Assembly (NCBI RefSeq): GCF_000426625.1
Contig: NZ_KE384547.1
Coordinates: forward strand, 2,223,159 to 2,287,158
Direction: 5' to 3'
From: Psychrilyobacter atlanticus DSM 19335
Lineage (GTDB): Bacteria > Fusobacteriota > Fusobacteriia > Fusobacteriales > Fusobacteriaceae
DNA: 64,000 nucleotides
The translations under genes were made by a program, and so were the position numbers. Below, in pieces: positions 51,749-61,250 of this stretch. How positions within the stretch are numbered: the first letter of the stretch is position 1; each line of letters starts with the position of its first letter. The notes under the pieces were generated by a model. That model ran no database searches and was not told the DNA's origin. It was given only the letters and a program-made list of their open reading frames with translations.

Positions 51749-53059
51749 CTATAGTAATGTAGCTGCCAATTCGGCTAACTCTGATCTTTCACCTTTTTTC
51801 AATATAATATGTCCTGATATACTGACATCTCTAAATCTTTCAGCTAAATAAGTAAGTCCATTACTTTCCGTATCGAGATACGGGTTGTCTATTTGATATG
51901 GATCACCTGTAAATACTATCTTTGTATTTTCTCCTGCCCTTGTAACTATAGTTTTTATCTCATGAGGTGTTAAATTCTGTGCCTCATCTATGATTAAAAA
52001 TCCTGCCGGGATACTTCTACCCCTTATATAAGACAGGGCTTCTATCTTTAATAATCCCAAAGCTTCTAATCCTGCTATTACCTTTTCTCCAGCTTTTTCC
52101 TCCTTATTACTTGCTAAGAAATCTATATTATCAAAAATAGGCTGCATCCATGGTTTTAACTTTTCTTTTTCACTTCCTGGAAGATATCCCAAATCTTTTC
52201 CCATTGAAATTATCGGTCTGGCTATAAATAATTTCTTATATTTACTCCTTTCCACAACCAATTCCAACCCTGAAGCTACTGCTAATAAAGTCTTCCCTGT
52301 TCCTGCTTTTCCGACTAAGGTAACCACTTTGATATCCTCATCCATTAAAAGATCCAATGCAAAATTTTGCTCCTCATTTCTGCCTCGAACTCCCCAAACG
52401 CTGACATCTCCAAAGGTCATCCTTTCTACCCTCTTTGTCTTCTTGTTATATCTACCAAATAAAGTTTTTTCCTTATTTTTTAAACTCACAAAACAGTTGT
52501 CCGAAGGTTCTTCCGGCATAATGTCTACATATTTAATCCTTCCGGATTTCTCATATTTTTTAAAGAACTCTTCCTCTACTTGTATGGTCATATTTCCGGT
52601 ATAAAGTTCCTCTATATCCATCTTATCACTCTTATAATCTTCTACATGAATCTCCATGGCATCTGCTTTTATCCTCATATTGATATCTTTTGAGACCAAC
52701 ACCACTTTTTTATCCTTATCTTTATTCTTGATATACAGTGCTATTGCCAGGATCCGGTTATCCACTATATCCCTCTTTAAAGAGTTTGGCAGCTCGGTAG
52801 TATCACCTTTGGTTTCTACTCTAAAAAATATATCATTATCCATTTCTACACCTTTAGCTAAACATCCCTTAGAACGGAGATCATCTATAAACCTGGCAGC
52901 TACCCTAGCCGAGGCTCCTCTATTTCCACTTTCTTTTTTTAACTTATCTATCTCTTCTATCACATAGATCGGTAAAACCACATCATTGTCTTCAAAGTTC
53001 GTCATAGCCTTAGGATCATGAATAAGTACGTTTGTGTCCAGTATATATATCTTTCTCAT
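51749..53059 (-). CDS. PIN domain + PhoH-like ATPase
   Basis: 436 residues. An N-terminal PIN nuclease domain (YILDTNVLIHDPKAM, then ALYIKNKDKDKKVVLVSKDI) is followed by a PhoH P-loop ATPase: GKAGTGKTLLAVASG and FLIIDEAQNLTPHEIKTIV. This is the YlaK/PhoH2 arrangement, linked to RNA cleavage coupled to ATP-driven unwinding. Start at 53059 chosen because AGGGGTGATTTCT lies in front. It follows the sigma-factor gene by 11 bases. Confidence 0.9.
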   Translation of the reverse strand: MRKIYILDTNVLIHDPKAMTNFEDNDVVLPIYVIEEIDKLKKESGNRGASARVAARFIDDLRSKGCLAKGVEMDNDIFFRVETKGDTTELPNSLKRDIVDNRILAIALYIKNKDKDKKVVLVSKDINMRIKADAMEIHVEDYKSDKMDIEELYTGNMTIQVEEEFFKKYEKSGRIKYVDIMPEEPSDNCFVSLKNKEKTLFGRYNKKTKRVERMTFGDVSVWGVRGRNEEQNFALDLLMDEDIKVVTLVGKAGTGKTLLAVASGLELVVERSKYKKLFIARPIISMGKDLGYLPGSEKEKLKPWMQPIFDNIDFLASNKEEKAGEKVIAGLEALGLLKIEALSYIRGRSIPAGFLIIDEAQNLTPHEIKTIVTRAGENTKIVFTGDPYQIDNPYLDTESNGLTYLAERFRDVSISGHIILKKGERSELAELAATLL

Positions 53060-53070
53060 AGAAATCACCC

Positions 53071-53865
53071 CTAATTATTATATTGTAAATGTATTTTTAG
53101 TTTATTCAAGGCACGAATCTGCAGCTGTCTTATTCTTTCTCTGGTTAGATGCAGTCTTTTTCCCAATATGTCCAAGGTTAATACTTCATTATTCAACAAA
53201 CCAAACCTATGTATTATTATCTCTCTTTCCTTAGCTCCTAATACATCCAAAGTTTTTAATAATTTTTCCCTGTCGCTTTCTAATATTAAATTCTCCTCTA
53301 TATAACCATTTTTATCTGCGATCATACTGTGAAGGTCCCCGGTTTCACCATAGGATTCATCTAAGGAATTAAAAGTCACATCATTTAATTTCAGATACCT
53401 TTTTATATCCTTTACCTTCAACTCTGTTTTTGCTGCAACATCTTCTAAACTAGGTTCACATCCATATTTTGATTTATATTTTGTCATATATTTTTTTATC
53501 TTAGCTAAATTGTCATATATATATACAGGATATCTGATAACCCCCTTGTTAGAGGATATATATCTCAAAATACTTTGTTTTATCCAAAAAGTAGCATAGG
53601 TAGAAAATTTTTTTCCCATGGTATAGTCAAATTTTTCAACGGCTTTCATCAATCCTATATTTCCCTCTTGAATCAAATCTTGAATAGGAATTCCTAACTT
53701 AGTATATTTTTTAGCTATACTCACTACTAATCTTAAATTAGCTGTTATCAACCGATCTTGTGCATCTATATCCCCCTCTAATATGTGCTTAGATATCTCA
53801 ATTTCCTCATCTTTAGTCAGGAGGGGATAGCGACCTATTTCTTTTAAATAGTTCGAAATATTCAT
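53071..53865 (-). CDS. Sigma-70 family sigma factor, group 2/3 like
   Basis: 264 residues. Region 1.2 ([20 protein letters not shown]), region 2 ([44 protein letters not shown]), region 3 and region 4 ([18 protein letters not shown]) are all present, but region 1.1 and the long spacer of RpoD are missing. It is therefore an alternative sigma of RpoS/SigA-like type with near-housekeeping promoter-recognition regions. No anti-sigma gene is beside it. It is co-transcribed with the PhoH-like gene. Confidence 0.9.
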   Translation of the reverse strand: MNISNYLKEIGRYPLLTKDEEIEISKHILEGDIDAQDRLITANLRLVVSIAKKYTKLGIPIQDLIQEGNIGLMKAVEKFDYTMGKKFSTYATFWIKQSILRYISSNKGVIRYPVYIYDNLAKIKKYMTKYKSKYGCEPSLEDVAAKTELKVKDIKRYLKLNDVTFNSLDESYGETGDLHSMIADKNGYIEENLILESDREKLLKTLDVLGAKEREIIIHRFGLLNNEVLTLDILGKRLHLTRERIRQLQIRALNKLKIHLQYNN

Positions 53866-54052
53866 TTTTACCTCCTTTTTATGTATTTTGTCTGTATCAA
53901 CAATATACTATTTGTTATTTAAACTTCCTTTTATAATTTATAGAATTTTATTATAATTTATGATAAGATTTAATATACAAAAATAAATATGAAAACAGAG
54001 ACATTTAATATTTTTTTGGCTCTATAATTTTATTTAAATACGAGGAGTAAAA

Positions 54053-54628
54053 ATGAGAGTAATTGGAATAGATCCCGGAACGGCAATTGTCGGTTTTGGA
54101 GTCATAGACTATATTGGAAGTAAATATAAAGTTGTAGATTATGGCTGTATATACACCTCCAAAGATCTTCCTATGGAAAAGAGGATTTCTGCTATCTACG
54201 ACGAATTAGATAATATCTTAAAAAAATATTCTCCTACCCATATGGCTGTAGAGGATCTTTTTTATTTTAAAAATGCTAAAACAGTTATCTCTGTTGGACA
54301 GGCTAGAGGTGTCATAGTCCTCTGCGGGGAAAAAAATAATATTCCACAAGTATCATTTACTCCACTACAGATAAAGATGGGAATAACAGGATACGGCCGA
54401 GCTGAAAAAAAACAAGTTCAATTGATGGTTCAGAGGATTTTAGGACTTTCTGAAATTCCCCAGCCAGATGATGCTGCTGATGCTTTGGCTATTGCTATCA
54501 CTCATATAAATTCATTGAATAGCGGATATATTTTAGCTTCTAAACCCAATCTTTCTAAGGTAGTTGGCATAAAAAACGGTAAAATAACTGCAGCAGAGTA
54601 TCGAAATCTATTAAACAAAAAGGATTGA
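54053..54628 (+). CDS. ruvC: Holliday junction resolvase RuvC
   Basis: 191 residues. The catalytic acids appear in VIGIDPGTAIVGFGV (D7), MAVEDLFYFKN (E) and PQPDDAADALAIAITH (two D). It cuts Holliday junctions with RuvAB, which are not in the window. It is the first gene of a run of four close plus-strand genes. Confidence 0.96.
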   Translation: MRVIGIDPGTAIVGFGVIDYIGSKYKVVDYGCIYTSKDLPMEKRISAIYDELDNILKKYSPTHMAVEDLFYFKNAKTVISVGQARGVIVLCGEKNNIPQVSFTPLQIKMGITGYGRAEKKQVQLMVQRILGLSEIPQPDDAADALAIAITHINSLNSGYILASKPNLSKVVGIKNGKITAAEYRNLLNKKD

Positions 54629-54633
54629 TTTTT

Positions 54634-55860
54634 ATGTTTAAAAACTTGGAAAACTCATCTATGGTTTCCTATTTAAATTCTTTAGAAACTATAGCTTCTA
54701 CAATTCATCAGGAAAAAAATACTGAAAAAGTTGTATTTTTTATCCTCTTAAATTTAATTGAAAAATTAGATCTAGGTTATTCAGAAGGGTACTTTTTTAA
54801 ATACGACAGATGGAATAGAAATTTAAAACATCTAAACTCGTATTTTGATCTAAAAAAATTAAAGAAAGATGAGGTAGAGTTTATCTCAACTAACCTTGAA
54901 AAAGAGATCAATTTTTATGGTACTCCCATAGAACAAATGTTGAAAAGTATAGAGATACAAACAAATTTGACTAAACTGGATTCCCATGAAAATTATGGAC
55001 TTTTAAACAGGTTTAAAAACTTTACCATCATCCCTATAAATTATGAAAATACATACTATGGATGTTTTATCTTAGATAGACAAGCGAAGACTCCCTATGA
55101 ACTCAATGTACAGGAGATGCATATTTTAGAATTGTTTAAATATAATTTTTCACTCTATATGCATTCTAGAGAATTAGAAGATTTTGAAGCTGAGGACATC
55201 AGGTTAAAAACTGTGGGTTCATTTGCAAATTCCATCATCCATGAACTGAGAACACCTATCTCATCTATCGTTGGTTTTGCATCTCTAGCTAAAAAAAAAT
55301 TGAATGATCCTAAAAAAATTGAGCTTTATTTAGATTATATTCTCAAGGAATCCGATAAAGTAATCAAACTTTGTGAAGATATCGGTGAATACTCCAGTGA
55401 AGATGAAAATATTAAAAATAAATCAACTACTTTTTACCTTTCCTACCTTATCAGGGAAGTTCTTCAAAAATTAAACCTGCATTTAAAGAAATCTAAGATC
55501 AAAACTTATATGATTATAGAAAATGATATTGAAATTACATTTAACAGGGAAAAAGTCGTTACAGCCTTCTATCACCTGTTTAAAAATGCTATTGAAAACT
55601 GTGATTACAGCAAAAATGAGCGTTTTATCAACATTAATCTTTCAGCGAACAATAAAAACAAGATAACTATAAAGGATAATGGAATTGGCATACAAAAACA
55701 CAGGATAGAAGAGGTTACCATTCCTTTTTATTCCTCTAAAATTTATGGAACTGGCTTAGGTCTCACTATAGCTAAAGAGGTCTTTACCAAATTAGGCTTT
55801 AAATTTTCTATAAAATCAGATTATTCAAAATGGACAAAAATAATATTAAAAGAGGAGTAA
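54634..55860 (+). CDS. Orphan sensor histidine kinase (GAF-like)
   Basis: 408 residues. A GAF-like N-terminal half (about 15-190: FFKYDRWNRNLKHL to LDRQAKTPYELNVQEMHILE) is followed by a HisKA H-box (SIIHELRTPISSIVGFASLA) and an HATPase with FKNAIENC, DNGIGIQ and GTGLGLTIAKE. No transmembrane segment, so it is a cytoplasmic sensor. No response regulator adjoins it. The ATG at 54634 is preferred to an upstream TTG, as AAAAAGGATTG lies in front. Confidence 0.82.
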   Translation: MFKNLENSSMVSYLNSLETIASTIHQEKNTEKVVFFILLNLIEKLDLGYSEGYFFKYDRWNRNLKHLNSYFDLKKLKKDEVEFISTNLEKEINFYGTPIEQMLKSIEIQTNLTKLDSHENYGLLNRFKNFTIIPINYENTYYGCFILDRQAKTPYELNVQEMHILELFKYNFSLYMHSRELEDFEAEDIRLKTVGSFANSIIHELRTPISSIVGFASLAKKKLNDPKKIELYLDYILKESDKVIKLCEDIGEYSSEDENIKNKSTTFYLSYLIREVLQKLNLHLKKSKIKTYMIIENDIEITFNREKVVTAFYHLFKNAIENCDYSKNERFININLSANNKNKITIKDNGIGIQKHRIEEVTIPFYSSKIYGTGLGLTIAKEVFTKLGFKFSIKSDYSKWTKIILKEE

Positions 55861-55864
55861 ATTT

Positions 55865-56323
55865 ATGAATATAGTTTTAATGGAACCAGAAATACCATAC
55901 AACACGGGAAATATAGGGAGAAGTTGTGTTCTTACAAATACATCGCTGCACCTTATCAAACCCCTTGGATTCTCACTGGATGAAAAACAAATCAAAAGAG
56001 CTGGTTTAGATTACTGGCAGCATATAGATCTGCATGAATGGGATAGTTTAGATGAGTTGATGGCAGCTTATCCTGAATCTAAATTTTATTTTGCTACAAC
56101 TAAAACTACTCAAAAATATTCAGATGTTTCATATAAAGAAAATGACTTTATTGTATTCGGCCCTGAATCTAGAGGAGTTCCAGTTGAGATCTTGGAAAAA
56201 AATAAAGAAACTTGTATCACTATTCCTATGATTAAGATGGGAAGATCCCTGAACCTTTCAAATTCAGCAGCTATTGTTTTATATGAATCTTTAAGGCAGA
56301 TTGATTTTAACTTCGGAGAGTAA
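55865..56323 (+). CDS. trmL: tRNA (cytidine(34)-2'-O)-methyltransferase
   Basis: 152 residues, a minimal SPOUT methyltransferase: EPEIPYNTGNIGRSCVLT, FGPESRGVP and IPMIKMGRSLNLSNSAAIV (the trefoil-knot SAM site). It 2'-O-methylates the wobble base of tRNA-Leu. It lies four bases after the kinase gene. Confidence 0.94.
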   Translation: MNIVLMEPEIPYNTGNIGRSCVLTNTSLHLIKPLGFSLDEKQIKRAGLDYWQHIDLHEWDSLDELMAAYPESKFYFATTKTTQKYSDVSYKENDFIVFGPESRGVPVEILEKNKETCITIPMIKMGRSLNLSNSAAIVLYESLRQIDFNFGE

Positions 56324-56324
56324 T

Positions 56325-56819
56325 ATGAAACGAATCTATATCTATATATTGATTTTTCTTATGTTTACAGGAATAATAGGAGTTGCCTCATTTTTCCCCT
56401 TAAATTATTATGGCGAAATAGATAAAATATCTAAAAAATATGAGGTGGACAGAGAGATTATCTATTCAGTTATTAAGATCGAAAGTAACTTCAGAGAAGG
56501 TGTAGTTTCCCATAAGGGAGCTATTGGTCTTATGCAGATCATGCCTCCTACTGGAGAGTGGATGGCACAAACCCATAACCTTCCTTATTCTGAAAAGATG
56601 TTATTAGATCCTGTGTATAATATTAAAATTGGTACCCTCTACCTTCATTATCTTATGAAGAGGTATGATGGAAACATTGAAAAAGTTTTAATAGCTTACA
56701 ATGCAGGTCCTTCCAGGTTAAAGGATGGATCATGGAAAAAATTTAAAGAAACGAGAAACTACCTTAGGAAATATAAGATAACGAACTTTTTTTATCGAAT
56801 AAGGTTATTTTTTAGATAA
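56325..56819 (+). CDS. Lytic transglycosylase (SLT domain)
   Basis: 164 residues. An N-terminal membrane anchor (about 4-24) precedes the SLT domain: VIKIESNFREGVVSHKGAIG with the catalytic Glu, LMQIMPPTGEWMA, and VLIAYNAGPSRLKDG. It cleaves peptidoglycan glycan strands with formation of 1,6-anhydro-MurNAc. The start at 56325 follows CGGAGAGTAAT just after the trmL stop. Confidence 0.9.
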   Translation: MKRIYIYILIFLMFTGIIGVASFFPLNYYGEIDKISKKYEVDREIIYSVIKIESNFREGVVSHKGAIGLMQIMPPTGEWMAQTHNLPYSEKMLLDPVYNIKIGTLYLHYLMKRYDGNIEKVLIAYNAGPSRLKDGSWKKFKETRNYLRKYKITNFFYRIRLFFR

Positions 56820-56839
56820 GATTAAAATATAGTCAACAA

Positions 56840-56982
56840 AATAAAAGACCTCCTAACTGTAATAGTCACACAGTTAGGAGGTCTTTATTTTATTATTTTA
56901 AGGAAAGAAAGAAACGAAAAAATTATTATTTTCATTTGCTTATACTTATCAGACGTCACTTAGATAAAAAAAGTTTAAATTT
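56840..56982 (+). repeat. 145-base dispersed repeat, copy 2
   Basis: Hairpin GACCTCCTAACTGT / ACAGTTAGGAGGTC (perfect, 56847-56883) and the conserved block. Here ATG of the block is ACG. It is followed at once by the palindromic repeat (56993) and the GNRA hairpin (57051), so three repeat types are stacked in 56820-57080. Confidence 0.85.
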
Positions 56983-56992
56983 TTATAAAAAA

Positions 56993-57071
56993 GCAACGTG
57001 ACGTTGCATCCAAACAAGCACATTCTAAGTTCTTATAATCTTTAGAAATCTTAAGATATCCCTTTGCAGGT
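56993..57071. repeat. Palindromic repeat copy 4 and GNRA hairpin copy 4
   Basis: GCAACGTGACGTTGC at 56993-57007 with the flank CATCCAAACAAGCACATT, then ATAATCTTTAGAAATCTTAA and ATATCCCTTTGCAGG (57051-57071). The same two elements, in the same order, occur in the tyrS leader at 7493-7624. In the hairpin CCT-GCAA-AGG replaces CCC-GCAA-GGG, a compensatory pair. Confidence 0.6.
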
Positions 57072-57081
57072 ATAAATTGCT

Positions 57082-57113
57082 AAAAAAAACTCTCAAGAAA
57101 TTCTTGAGAGTTT
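57082..57113 (-). terminator. Terminator after the rubredoxin gene
   Basis: AAACTCTCAAGAA / TTCTTGAGAGTTT with an A8 run on the left, giving a T-run on the minus-strand transcript. Confidence 0.85.
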
Positions 57114-57120
57114 AGAAATT

Positions 57121-57282
57121 TTAGTTTTCTTCTACGAATACATCTTTCCCCATGCTGCATGGAGGACAAACCCAATCTTCAGGGATATCTTCAAATTTAG
57201 TTCCAGCTTCAATTCCGTTATCTACATCTCCAACTTTTGGATCATAAACATACCCACATACTTCACAAACATAATTTTTCAT
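57121..57282 (-). CDS. Rubredoxin
   Basis: 53 residues. The iron ligands are [10 protein letters not shown] and [11 protein letters not shown] (one residue pair differs from the usual CPxCGxxK, with Ser after the last Cys in place of Gly). It carries electrons to rubrerythrin and to flavodiiron proteins, both encoded nearby (57332-57883 and 61365-62564). It is downstream of rubrerythrin by 49 bases and probably co-transcribed. The start follows AGAGGTGGAATAAT. Confidence 0.96.
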   Translation of the reverse strand: MKNYVCEVCGYVYDPKVGDVDNGIEAGTKFEDIPEDWVCPPCSMGKDVFVEEN

Positions 57283-57331
57283 ATTATTCCACCTCTTTAT
57301 TTTTATAGTAATTTTTAGTTTTTAGTCTTAA

Positions 57332-57883
57332 TTATTTTCCTTCAAAATGTCTTTCTAATAAACCTTTGAAAGCTTTTCCATGTCTAGCTTCATCTTTAGC
57401 CATCTCATGTACTGTATCGTGAATTGCATCTAATCCTAATTTTTTAGCTCTTTTTGCAATTTCAAATTTACCAGATGTAGCTCCATATTCTGCTGCTACT
57501 CTTAATCTTAAGTTTTCTTCTGTTGAGTTAGTTACTACTTCTCCTAATAACTCAGCAAATTTAGCTGCATGTTCTGCCTCTTCAAATGCAATTCTCTTGT
57601 ATGCTTCTGCTACTTCAGGATATCCCTCTCTGTCTGCTACTCTTGACATTGCTAAGTACATACCAACTTCTGTACATTCTCCTGCAAAGTTAGCTTTTAA
57701 TCCTTCAATAATCTCTGCATCTCCACAAGCTAGCCCTTCTCCTAACTTATGTTCAGTTGCCCACTCTTCAGTTGCATTCTCATCATAAGCTACGAATTTA
57801 TCCTTTCCAGCCTTACATACTGGACAGACTTCAACATTTGCATCTAATATTTCCCCACATACTGTACATCTCATTTTTGCCAT
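57332..57883 (-). CDS. Rubrerythrin, rubredoxin domain first (reverse type)
   Basis: 183 residues. [18 protein letters not shown] forms an N-terminal rubredoxin-type iron site, and the ferritin-like diiron domain follows ([38 protein letters not shown]). The domain order is the reverse of classical rubrerythrin and matches the clostridial revRbr that reduces peroxide and oxygen. It should be supplied by the neighbouring rubredoxin. Confidence 0.93.
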   Translation of the reverse strand: MAKMRCTVCGEILDANVEVCPVCKAGKDKFVAYDENATEEWATEHKLGEGLACGDAEIIEGLKANFAGECTEVGMYLAMSRVADREGYPEVAEAYKRIAFEEAEHAAKFAELLGEVVTNSTEENLRLRVAAEYGATSGKFEIAKRAKKLGLDAIHDTVHEMAKDEARHGKAFKGLLERHFEGK

Positions 57884-58167
57884 TTCACTTCACTCCCTAT
57901 ATTTTGATTTACTTTTATTTCAACTTTGTATTGATTACAAAATTATAATAACAGTTTTTAAACTTTAAGTCAAGGATTTTTTTAATATATAATAATTTTT
58001 TTTAAGGGAATTTCTAACTTATAGAGTATGGTAAGGAAATAAGACTTAAAAAATAATTTGGAATTAACAAGTTTAGTTTTTTAATCTTGAAGCAAAATAA
58101 TTATAAATGCTATAATATTATTATATGTTAAACTATAAAACAATATGCTTTATTAGGAGGTAAGAAT

Positions 58168-58599
58168 ATGTTTAAACTAGATGATTGTGTTGGATTCATC
58201 ACAAACAACACCTCAAAAAGAATCGCTGATGTTTTTAATGCCAAATTAAACGAATATGATATGACCCGGGTACAGTGGATAGCTTTATATTTTTTAGGTA
58301 CATCTGAACATATTAATCAAAGTGAGTTAGCCGAAAAAATGAACATTAAAAGATCTACAATAGTAAGATTAATAGATAGGATGGAGAAGGAAGGGTATGT
58401 TCAGCGTAAAAAAGATCTAAAAGACAGAAGAAACACATATATATTCTTAACAGAATTGGGTGAAAAATTGAGAAAAAAATTATTACCTTTTGGGAAAGAA
58501 TTCAGTGATTTAATTTCTAAAGATATTTCCGATGAAGATATGAGAATTTTTAAAAATGTATTAAATAAATTAGTTGAAAATGCAGAACTTAACAAGTAA
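58168..58599 (+). CDS. MarR-family transcription regulator
   Basis: 143 residues. The winged helix is SELAEKMNIKRSTIVRLIDR, with wing VQRKKDLKDRRNTYIFLTE. It is divergent from the rubrerythrin gene with 284 bases between, so it may regulate that gene, but this is inferred only from position. TATAAT is found at 58111-58116 upstream. Confidence 0.9.
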   Translation: MFKLDDCVGFITNNTSKRIADVFNAKLNEYDMTRVQWIALYFLGTSEHINQSELAEKMNIKRSTIVRLIDRMEKEGYVQRKKDLKDRRNTYIFLTELGEKLRKKLLPFGKEFSDLISKDISDEDMRIFKNVLNKLVENAELNK

Positions 58600-58640
58600 G
58601 TTGATAATTCAATACTCTTATTAGGTCTAAATTTTTCTAT

Positions 58641-58800
58641 AAAATAAAAGACCTCCCAGCTGTAATAGTCACACAGTCAGGAGATCTTTTATTTTTATAT
58701 TTTATTTTAAGGAAAGAAAGAAATGAAAAAATTATTATTTTCATTTGCTTATAACTATCAGACGTCGCTTAGTCGAAAAAAGTTTAAATTTTTTTATTTT
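58641..58800 (+). repeat. 145-base dispersed repeat, copy 3
   Basis: Hairpin GACCTCCCAGCTGT / ACAGTCAGGAGATC (imperfect), then the block AAGGAAAGAAAGAAATG to GTTTAAATTT, with TCAGACGTCGCTTAG shared with copy 2. It is downstream of the MarR gene and convergent with the next minus-strand gene. Confidence 0.85.
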
Positions 58801-58812
58801 TAAAATAAATAT

Positions 58813-59268
58813 TTAGACATTGCATATCGCAGGCTTTAAATACCATCCGATATAGAAGTTTTCACCATCGCTTTCTATGCAGACAACACCACCATTTATA
58901 AACTTAACCACACCTGCATCTTCATTGCCAGTCGTCAAGTACGAAACAAGTTTTTCCATATGGGGTAGGTGTCCGACATACATTGTATGATTTGATTCCA
59001 AGAGGGTAGCGAATACTTTAACACTATCTTTAGGGTCCATCCCTAACAGTTTGTATATATTGCCATCGCCAATTTGGTCTGAAAAGATCTGAGCCGTTTC
59101 CATTGCTCTTGTTTTACCACTATGACAGATTCTACTCGCAGTAACTCCTGTCTTTTTTAGATAAGCTGCGACACATTCTACTTCTCTTCGTCCTTCTGCA
59201 GACAGTGGACGATTTGGATCTACATCTTTTGCCAGAGCTATACCATGTTGCACAAAATACATACTCAT
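58813..59268 (-). CDS. SixA-like histidine phosphatase
   Basis: 151 residues. The phosphatase motif reads YFVQHGIALAKDVDPNRPLS (Arg of RHG is Gln, as in many SixA-like forms), followed by RICHSGKTRAMETAQIF and TMYVGHLPHMEKLVSYLTTG with the second His. It would remove phosphate from phosphohistidine or a small phosphate ester. The start follows AAGGAGGTAAGTT. Base composition is a little higher in GC than the neighbours, so transfer is possible. Confidence 0.85.
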   Translation of the reverse strand: MSMYFVQHGIALAKDVDPNRPLSAEGRREVECVAAYLKKTGVTASRICHSGKTRAMETAQIFSDQIGDGNIYKLLGMDPKDSVKVFATLLESNHTMYVGHLPHMEKLVSYLTTGNEDAGVVKFINGGVVCIESDGENFYIGWYLKPAICNV

Positions 59269-59414
59269 TTTTTAACTTACCTCCTTGTTCAGATATTTTT
59301 TCAAATGTACTTTTTAGATTTAACTTTGTCAGATAAATTTATATTATTCTTCCTTGGGGAGTTTCAGAAAACAGTTTTCACGATACATCTCAAAATAATA
59401 ATCACAAAAATAAT

Positions 59415-59543
59415 TTACAAAAGGGAAGAATTCCAATCCATATGTTCTCCATACCATGTATCATCTACTCGCTTTAATATCTCTATCTCCTTTTCGGTAG
59501 GTTCCCTTTTAAAAGCTGCATTGAATCTTTCTCTAACCGTCAT
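59415..59543 (-). CDS. Small ORF, 42 residues, unknown
   Basis: MTVRERFNAAFKREPTEKEI and onward, ending EHMDWNSSLL. A strong Shine-Dalgarno sequence (GGGAGGAGAGACC) precedes the ATG and the reading frame has normal codon use. No family was recognised; it may be a real small protein or the start of a truncated gene. Confidence 0.4.
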   Translation of the reverse strand: MTVRERFNAAFKREPTEKEIEILKRVDDTWYGEHMDWNSSLL

Positions 59544-59970
59544 GGTCTCTCCTCCCTTTTTCCAGAATATAGTTATAAATAAAATTAAAAACATCTACTT
59601 TATAATTTTTTTAGATATTTATTATCCAAGATATTTAATTGTTTTTTACTAAAATAAAAAGAATAATCCTTTTTATTTCGTTTTGATTTTTTAAGGAATT
59701 TTTTTAATATTATAACGAAGAAATGGAAGGAATAGTCCCCAAGTTTAGTATTATTCATCTATTTTTTTAATACTCTAATTTTAATCGTATAAAAGATAAA
59801 AGAATATTTAAAATAACTAATAACTTCTAAAAAATTTATAAAGATCTATCAATATTAAAGGGAAAAAGTTAAATTTTAGTATATCTAAAATAGAATACAT
59901 TACAAATATAAGACGCTTTAAAATTAAGACCCTCTCAATCTGATAGGGTTTAAAGCAAGGAGGAATAGCT
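59544..59970. other. AT-rich gap upstream of ddl region
   Basis: 427 bases without a gene. The only structure is CCCTCTC-AATCT-GATAGGG near 59930-59948 (one mismatch), just before the next start site. No promoter is distinct. Confidence 0.35.
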
Positions 59971-60318
59971 TTGTATACAGACAAGAAATTTAACGATCTA
60001 TTGATAGGACAATATAGCCAATTATCCCAAGATATTTGGACTTTTCTTCAAACAAGAGAAAGTTTAATTAAAATGGAAACGGCTACGTATCTAAAAAAAC
60101 CTGCTGTCACTGGATTACAAAAAGATCTTATAAATAATTTTCCATTAAAAAATCATGTGAAATTAACCAGGTTTAAACAACTTATCGGTGCAATGGTGAG
60201 GGATATTTTGTTTGATCATGGCTATGTTATTCAACAACATGAAATAACTGTTAACCCTTCCGATCTATTTGTAAAAGCAACCAGATATAAAGAATCTGTA
60301 GAAGAGGATAAAAAATAA
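59971..60318 (+). CDS. Hypothetical protein, unknown
   Basis: 115 residues from a TTG start behind AAGGAGGAATAGCT. Mixed helical protein with no signal peptide or membrane segment and no motif that I recognise. It lies 18 bases before ddl and shares its strand, so it may be co-transcribed with it. Confidence 0.6.
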   Translation: MYTDKKFNDLLIGQYSQLSQDIWTFLQTRESLIKMETATYLKKPAVTGLQKDLINNFPLKNHVKLTRFKQLIGAMVRDILFDHGYVIQQHEITVNPSDLFVKATRYKESVEEDKK

Positions 60319-60336
60319 TTATTATAGGAGGAAAGG

Positions 60337-61206
60337 ATGAAAATTGCAGTTTTTATGGGTGGAACATCAACGGAGAGGGAAGTATCGCTGAAAACAGGAA
60401 GTGCAGTATTAAAAAGCTTAATGAGACAGGGATATGATGCATATGGAGTAGATTTAACAAGTAAAAATCTAGTTAAATCATTTATTGAAAATGAATATGA
60501 TATAGCATTTTTATCTCTGCATGGTGGATGTGGAGAAGACGGTAGAGTTCAAGGATTACTTGATCTTTTAGGAAAAAAATATACAGGGTCTAAAGCAGCT
60601 CCAAGTGCAATTGCAATGGATAAAATTATAACTAAAAAAATAGCAGGCGGCATAGGAATAAGAATCCCCAAGACTTATATAAACAAGGAAGATATAGATA
60701 AGTTTCCTATAGTAATAAAGCCATCAAAAGAAGGATCTAGTACAGGACTTTATATCTGTAAAAATATGGAAGATGCTGAAGTGGCTTTGGAAAAGCTATC
60801 AGATAGAAGTGTCATAATAGAAGAGTATATAAAGGGTGTGGAACTGACTGCAGGAGTTTTAAACGGAGAAGCTCTTGGAGTTTTAAAAGTAATTCCACAT
60901 GACGGAACATATGACTATGAGTCAAAATATACTGAAGGTAAGACAGATTATGAGTATCCTGCAAAGGTCTCAGAAAAGGTTTATAAAAATGCTATGAGAA
61001 ACGCCAAACTTATCCATGATGAACTTAAATTAAGTGGAGCTTCTAGAAGTGACTTTATCTTATCAGATGACAAAATCTATTTTTTAGAGGTTAATACTTG
61101 CCCTGGGATGACCGAGACAAGCCTTCTTCCTAAACTTGCAAGTCTTAAGAACTATACATTTGACGATGTGGTAAAAGGGTTATTATCCCAATCAGATACT
61201 AAATAA
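60337..61206 (+). CDS. ddl: D-alanine--D-alanine ligase
   Basis: 289 residues, slightly short for the family (about 300-320). FMGGTSTEREVSLKTGSAV is the N-terminal signature; the ATP-grasp motifs VIKPSKEGSSTGLYICKN and YFLEVNTCPGMTETSLLPK follow. It makes D-Ala-D-Ala for peptidoglycan. It starts 18 bases after the 115-residue hypothetical gene, with TATAGGAGGAAAGG in front. Confidence 0.95.
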   Translation: MKIAVFMGGTSTEREVSLKTGSAVLKSLMRQGYDAYGVDLTSKNLVKSFIENEYDIAFLSLHGGCGEDGRVQGLLDLLGKKYTGSKAAPSAIAMDKIITKKIAGGIGIRIPKTYINKEDIDKFPIVIKPSKEGSSTGLYICKNMEDAEVALEKLSDRSVIIEEYIKGVELTAGVLNGEALGVLKVIPHDGTYDYESKYTEGKTDYEYPAKVSEKVYKNAMRNAKLIHDELKLSGASRSDFILSDDKIYFLEVNTCPGMTETSLLPKLASLKNYTFDDVVKGLLSQSDTK

Positions 61207-61250
61207 AAAAACTTTATTCCAATACAACTAAGCTATTAGGTGGCTGAAAA

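Noticed and set aside
57937-58125. PerR-like boxes between rubrerythrin and the MarR gene
   Set aside because: Several TATAAT-x-ATT-like strings match only partly, as expected in very AT-rich DNA; no convincing 15-base palindrome.
59245-59652. Plus-strand frame of 135 residues, hydrophobic and low-complexity
   Set aside because: It runs antisense to the SixA-like gene start and across AT-rich non-coding DNA, has no ribosome site, and looks like a chance frame.
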